Origin: Clostridiales bacterium UBA5888
GTDB taxonomy: Bacteria > Bacillota > Clostridia > Oscillospirales > Oscillospiraceae
DNA length: 17,104 bases
Assembly: GCA_002431965.1 (NCBI GenBank)
Contig: DJEW01000028.1
Coordinates: 1 to 17,104, forward strand
Direction of reading: 5' to 3'
Shown here: piece after piece, positions 14,193 to 17,104 of the stretch
Numbering within the stretch: the stretch's first letter is position 1
How the letters are laid out: the number at the start of each line of letters is the position of its first letter
Notes under the pieces: model-generated
Seen by the model: only the letters and a program-made list of their open reading frames with translations
Told to the model about the DNA's origin: nothing
The model's database searches: none
Position numbers and translations under genes: made by a program

Positions 14193-17039
14193 TTATTTGC
14201 TTCTCCGCCTTTTTCTGGCGTATAGCCCGACGCCGGCCGCCGCCGCACCCGCTCCGAGCATCAGCGCAGCCCAGAGTGCAAGGCTGCTGTCATCGCCCGT
14301 TCTCGGTCCCTTGCCGGGGTCATAGCTCCAGATGACGTACCTTTCCCAGACTGCCTTATAAACGGCATCGCCGGTGACGGTCGCGCTTACGCTCGGCTCC
14401 CAGCCGACGAACCTATAGCCTCTGCGCTCCGGAACGCCGACAAAGCCCGGCGTCCTGTCGCCTCTTTTCAGCCCTGAATAGACCTGATCGTTGAAAATGA
14501 CGGCATTGTCAACTCCGTCCGTATAGGTCACGGTATAGGTGACTATCCTGTTCCACTGGGCGTACAGCGTGAGATTTCCGGTCAGCTTCAGCTCTGCACC
14601 GGGCTGATACGCCGTTCCCTTTCCGTCGGCAGCGGTGTTCCAGCCGGTGAATTCATACCCATCCCGCTTGAAGCCGTTCTGCGCGATAACTATGCTGCCG
14701 TCCGCAGCAGAGGTCGCGGGTTTCATAGTGCCCGTGCCGCCGTTTGCGTCATAGGACAGAGTATAGGCGTAAACGGTGTAGAAAACCGTGGGTATCTCAA
14801 ACTCGAACGGTCCGTGAGTATTTCCTGCCGAATCCTTTGCCGTCAGCCTTGCGTATTCGTTTGTGGGCACGGTATATGTGCCCGCGGCGGTCTTCGGGTT
14901 TGCAAGCTTCACCTTGTAGGAAAGCTGCACGGGCGCAAAGTTGGACACATTCTCGTTTATCGTCCACGTAAAGCTGTCGGCAGCCGCATCATATACAACG
15001 ACAAATCGGTCAGGCTTCGTGCTGTCGCCAAACGAGTAGGTATTTCCGCTTCGAGTGCAGGTCAGCTTCGTGCCGCCTGCGGTCAGGGTGAAGGAGCCCG
15101 GGATCAGGTCAAACTCGCTTCCCATTTTGTCCTCAACCGTGGAGTCGGCGTCTACGGCGTACAGAATATCGTTCTTTATCTTATCAAAGTCAATGCTGCT
15201 GCCGCCGTTCAGGAAGTTCATAAAGCTGTGCGAATCGTCTGAATTCCCTGCGCCCGCCATTCCGTCTTTAACGGCGACGGAGTACGCATTGTACCCACTT
15301 GCTATTATCTTCTGCCACGCATCATTTGCGTAATAAAACGCCATATCGCGGTTGTTGGCAGATCGCCTTTCTGACGGCTGGGTTGTGAAATCATCGCTGG
15401 GTTGCCCCCGGTTGAAATTCAGGTCGTAATTTATGTGATAGTCATAGCTGTCGCCGTTGCTTGATGCATTTCTAGCGTAAACGTCATTCAGATACGCCTG
15501 CCAGGCGCTCGCTTCAGAAGTGTCCTTGGGGCGGCAAGTGTTGGTATCAGGATATTTATTAGGATCATAGAGGCCTTGATCATTGAAACTGCCGGCAAAA
15601 CTTTTATAATACTCTTTAGATATATAGGAGCGTGAGAAGGGGTTATCGCTTCCCCAGTTTCCGTCCTTGCTGTAAAGATATGTAGACCCATCCGAGATGA
15701 GAATCAGGTGCTTTCTGTCTGCCGGTACATTGGTATGCTCGCCAAGAGCCGTCAGACCTGCAAGAAGCCCGGCATGAATATTCGTGCCGCCGCTTAATTT
15801 CTCTGCCATTTCAGTGCTGATTGCATCAAGCTGGGTTGAGAGATCAAACCAACCGGATTTTACAGCGCTCCTGTTGAATCTCACAACACAGACGTTTATT
15901 TTAGCTCCACTTTTTTCAGCCGAGGTCTTCAGAGCATTCAGCATCTCAGTCGCCTGTCGGACAACATTCGCACTGGCTGATGCGGATTTGTCCATTACGA
16001 ACACTATGTCGCTGGCAAGCTGTTCCTGTGCGCTGGGGAGCGAGAGCGTGACGGTGGATTCGTTGTTGGCATCAAGCGCGGTCGCTGTTTTGGAGCGGGA
16101 GACGTCCCACCCTCGGGCAGCCCAGTTGATGGGCGGTGCAGCGATCACACCTTCCGTGTTCATGGGGGCGGCAGTATATTCATTTATGGCGTCGGACAGC
16201 GCGATCAGCTTCTCCAGGTTAAACCCTTCCAGCTTCTCTATATCCCCATCCTCTATGCCTTCCGCCTCGCAGAGCTTATAAAGCTCCTCCATTATTGCCG
16301 CATACTCGGCGGCAGTGCTGTCCTTATCCTCCTCGCTCATCGCGTCAAAGGCGTCTTTATCCGGCAGGGCGTCTATGCGCGCCTGAATGGCGGCTCTCTG
16401 CGCGTCCGCCTCGTCGCTCTCGCCCTCTTCGGCGGCATCTGCGCTGACAAACTTCGGGCAGCCCTCAATATGCGTCTCTGCGGCGCAGTCGGTCACGTCC
16501 GCGTTCCCGGCGCAGACTATGGGCGGCTCTCCCGCCTGCTCCGGTTCTTTTTCACCCGGTTCAGGCTCTGCCGCGGCATACTTCGGGCAGCCCTCTGCGT
16601 GCGTTTCCGCCGCGCAGTCGGTCACGTCCGCGTTCCCGGTGCAGACTATGGGCGGCTCTCCCGCCTGCTCCGGTTCTTTTTCACCCGCTTCAGGCTCTGC
16701 CGCGGCATACTTCGGGCAGCCCTCTACGTGCGTCTCCGCCGCGCAGTCGGTCACATCCGCGCTGCCGGTGCAGACGGCAGTCGGCGGCGTTGGAGCAACT
16801 GTTCCCGCTGCGGGAAGTTCGCTGCTCTCAGGTGTGCCGTTATTACCGGCGGCGGTTGTCTGCATGGGCATCTCCGCTCCCTCCGCGGAAATACCCTCCT
16901 CTGCCGCAGCACCGCTTTCCACGGCAGCGGACGGAGGCGCGGTTCCCTCCGTTCCCACCGCAAAGGCTGATGTTCCCATGGACAGCATCACGGCAATTAC
17001 CAGAATTAAAGATAATGCGCTTTTCAGTTTTCTGTACAA
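14193..17039 (-). CDS. Cell-wall-anchored von Willebrand A domain surface protein (adhesin-like, 948 aa)
   Basis: In order: signal peptide (1-27, cleavage probably after SAFA); a low-complexity Ala/Glu/Pro region; 2.5 tandem 43-residue repeats (90-198) each with three Cys spaced nine apart; an acidic helical stretch (205-290). Next comes a von Willebrand A domain (about 343-610) with full MIDAS residues D350-x-S352-x-S354, T419 and D450, carrying an insertion at about 453-570 rich in Tyr, Asn, Ser and Asp. A pilin-tip-like beta domain (about 636-755) and two InlB/Flg_new-type repeats (756-829 and 833-898, each ending in YxxxW) follow. The end has a sorting signal: GPRTGDD (911-917), a hydrophobic span (918-939) and KRRRSK. 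The start is TTG at 17037-17039 with GAGGAGGG seven bases upstream; the nearer ATG reads straight into a stop. It is probably a metal-dependent adhesin or pilus-tip protein; the ligand is unknown. Confidence 0.85.
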   Translation of the reverse strand: MYRKLKSALSLILVIAVMLSMGTSAFAVGTEGTAPPSAAVESGAAAEEGISAEGAEMPMQTTAAGNNGTPESSELPAAGTVAPTPPTAVCTGSADVTDCAAETHVEGCPKYAAAEPEAGEKEPEQAGEPPIVCTGNADVTDCAAETHAEGCPKYAAAEPEPGEKEPEQAGEPPIVCAGNADVTDCAAETHIEGCPKFVSADAAEEGESDEADAQRAAIQARIDALPDKDAFDAMSEEDKDSTAAEYAAIMEELYKLCEAEGIEDGDIEKLEGFNLEKLIALSDAINEYTAAPMNTEGVIAAPPINWAARGWDVSRSKTATALDANNESTVTLSLPSAQEQLASDIVFVMDKSASASANVVRQATEMLNALKTSAEKSGAKINVCVVRFNRSAVKSGWFDLSTQLDAISTEMAEKLSGGTNIHAGLLAGLTALGEHTNVPADRKHLILISDGSTYLYSKDGNWGSDNPFSRSYISKEYYKSFAGSFNDQGLYDPNKYPDTNTCRPKDTSEASAWQAYLNDVYARNASSNGDSYDYHINYDLNFNRGQPSDDFTTQPSERRSANNRDMAFYYANDAWQKIIASGYNAYSVAVKDGMAGAGNSDDSHSFMNFLNGGSSIDFDKIKNDILYAVDADSTVEDKMGSEFDLIPGSFTLTAGGTKLTCTRSGNTYSFGDSTKPDRFVVVYDAAADSFTWTINENVSNFAPVQLSYKVKLANPKTAAGTYTVPTNEYARLTAKDSAGNTHGPFEFEIPTVFYTVYAYTLSYDANGGTGTMKPATSAADGSIVIAQNGFKRDGYEFTGWNTAADGKGTAYQPGAELKLTGNLTLYAQWNRIVTYTVTYTDGVDNAVIFNDQVYSGLKRGDRTPGFVGVPERRGYRFVGWEPSVSATVTGDAVYKAVWERYVIWSYDPGKGPRTGDDSSLALWAALMLGAGAAAAGVGLYARKRRRSK
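16452..16775 (-). repeat. Tandem 129-bp repeats (2.5 copies) in the surface-protein gene
   Basis: Units start at 16452, 16581 and 16710, exactly 129 bp (43 codons) apart; the last is about 66 bp long before similarity ends. The two full units differ at about nine positions by eye. Each encodes a C-x8-C-x8-C block with a conserved ADVTDCAAETH core and EGCPK end, followed in full units by an acidic, Pro-rich spacer. The high DNA identity points to recent duplication and possible copy-number variation. Confidence 0.93.
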
Positions 17040-17087
17040 TCACATACCCTCCTCATACAAGCGCGCATCGTATTCAAAGGGTATCAC

Positions 17088-17104
17088 ATCCTCATGCTGA
17101 GGAT
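17088..17104. other. Short inverted repeat at the right window edge
   Basis: ATCCTCA (17088-17094), TGC, TGAGGAT (17098-17104): 7-bp stem with 3-nt loop, ending exactly at the window edge, so it may be longer. It lies in the 5' region of the surface-protein gene. It could be part of a terminator or a leader structure; no promoter for that gene is visible in 17040-17104. Confidence 0.35.

Noticed and set aside
16387..17100. Plus-strand repeat-containing 237-aa and 166-aa frames opposite the surface protein N-terminus
   Set aside because: Their repeats mirror the 129-bp units; the minus frame has a signal peptide, vWA domain and sorting signal continuous with the repeats.
1..17104. Transposons, phage genes, CRISPR arrays, tRNA or rRNA genes
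   Set aside because: None seen: no transposase or integrase motifs, no regularly spaced short repeats, and the only direct repeats are within the surface-protein gene.

Overview
The window looks like chromosomal DNA of an anaerobic, moderately GC-rich Firmicute, most likely a gut-type clostridium of the Oscillospiraceae/Ruminococcaceae kind. The grounds are an rnfCDGEAB operon in the clostridial order, a 2-hydroxyacyl-CoA dehydratase/activase locus, a sortase-anchored surface protein with clostridial-style repeats, strong GGAGG ribosome binding sites and two TTG starts. The taxon is inferred; there is no rRNA or tRNA here. I see no mobile element, CRISPR array or prophage.

Layout. (1) Positions 1-4138, minus strand: an operon read right to left, consisting of promoter, CooC-type P-loop ATPase, HgdB-like dehydratase subunit, enlarged 597-aa dehydratase-family subunit, a hairpin, and then an ATP-dependent activase cut off by the window edge. 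This is a complete radical-dehydratase or double-cubane-type iron-sulfur enzyme plus its reductase, with a metal-cofactor maturation ATPase as first gene. (2) 4251-5174: tspO (minus), divergent from a 52-aa single-span membrane protein (plus), each with its own terminator. (3) 5277-8818, plus strand: an envelope operon of a membrane-anchored phosphodiester glycosidase (NAGPA-type), an unknown membrane-anchored protein and a GT2-GtrA fusion glycosyltransferase, closed by an 18-bp perfect bidirectional hairpin. (4) 8837-13984, minus strand: the complete Rnf complex rnfC-D-G-E-A-B with its promoter; several of its genes overlap by 1 or 4 nt. (5) 14106-17039, minus strand: a 948-aa cell-wall-anchored adhesin-like protein with tandem Cys repeats, a von Willebrand A domain with intact MIDAS and a large insertion, two InlB-type repeats and a PxTG-type sorting signal.

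How the genes fit together. Rnf couples ferredoxin oxidation and NAD+ reduction to ion pumping. Dehydratase activases draw low-potential electrons from ferredoxin or flavodoxin, so regions 1 and 4 could share an electron pool, although they are separate transcription units. Regions 3 and 5 are envelope functions. The best candidate for an undescribed system is region 1: the CooC-type ATPase keeps the CXC metal-binding motif of the nickel-handling CODH maturation factor but sits with a dehydratase-family pair rather than with a CO dehydrogenase. Four promoters in the window share the same design, TAAAAT preceded by TGn with a 17-bp spacer.
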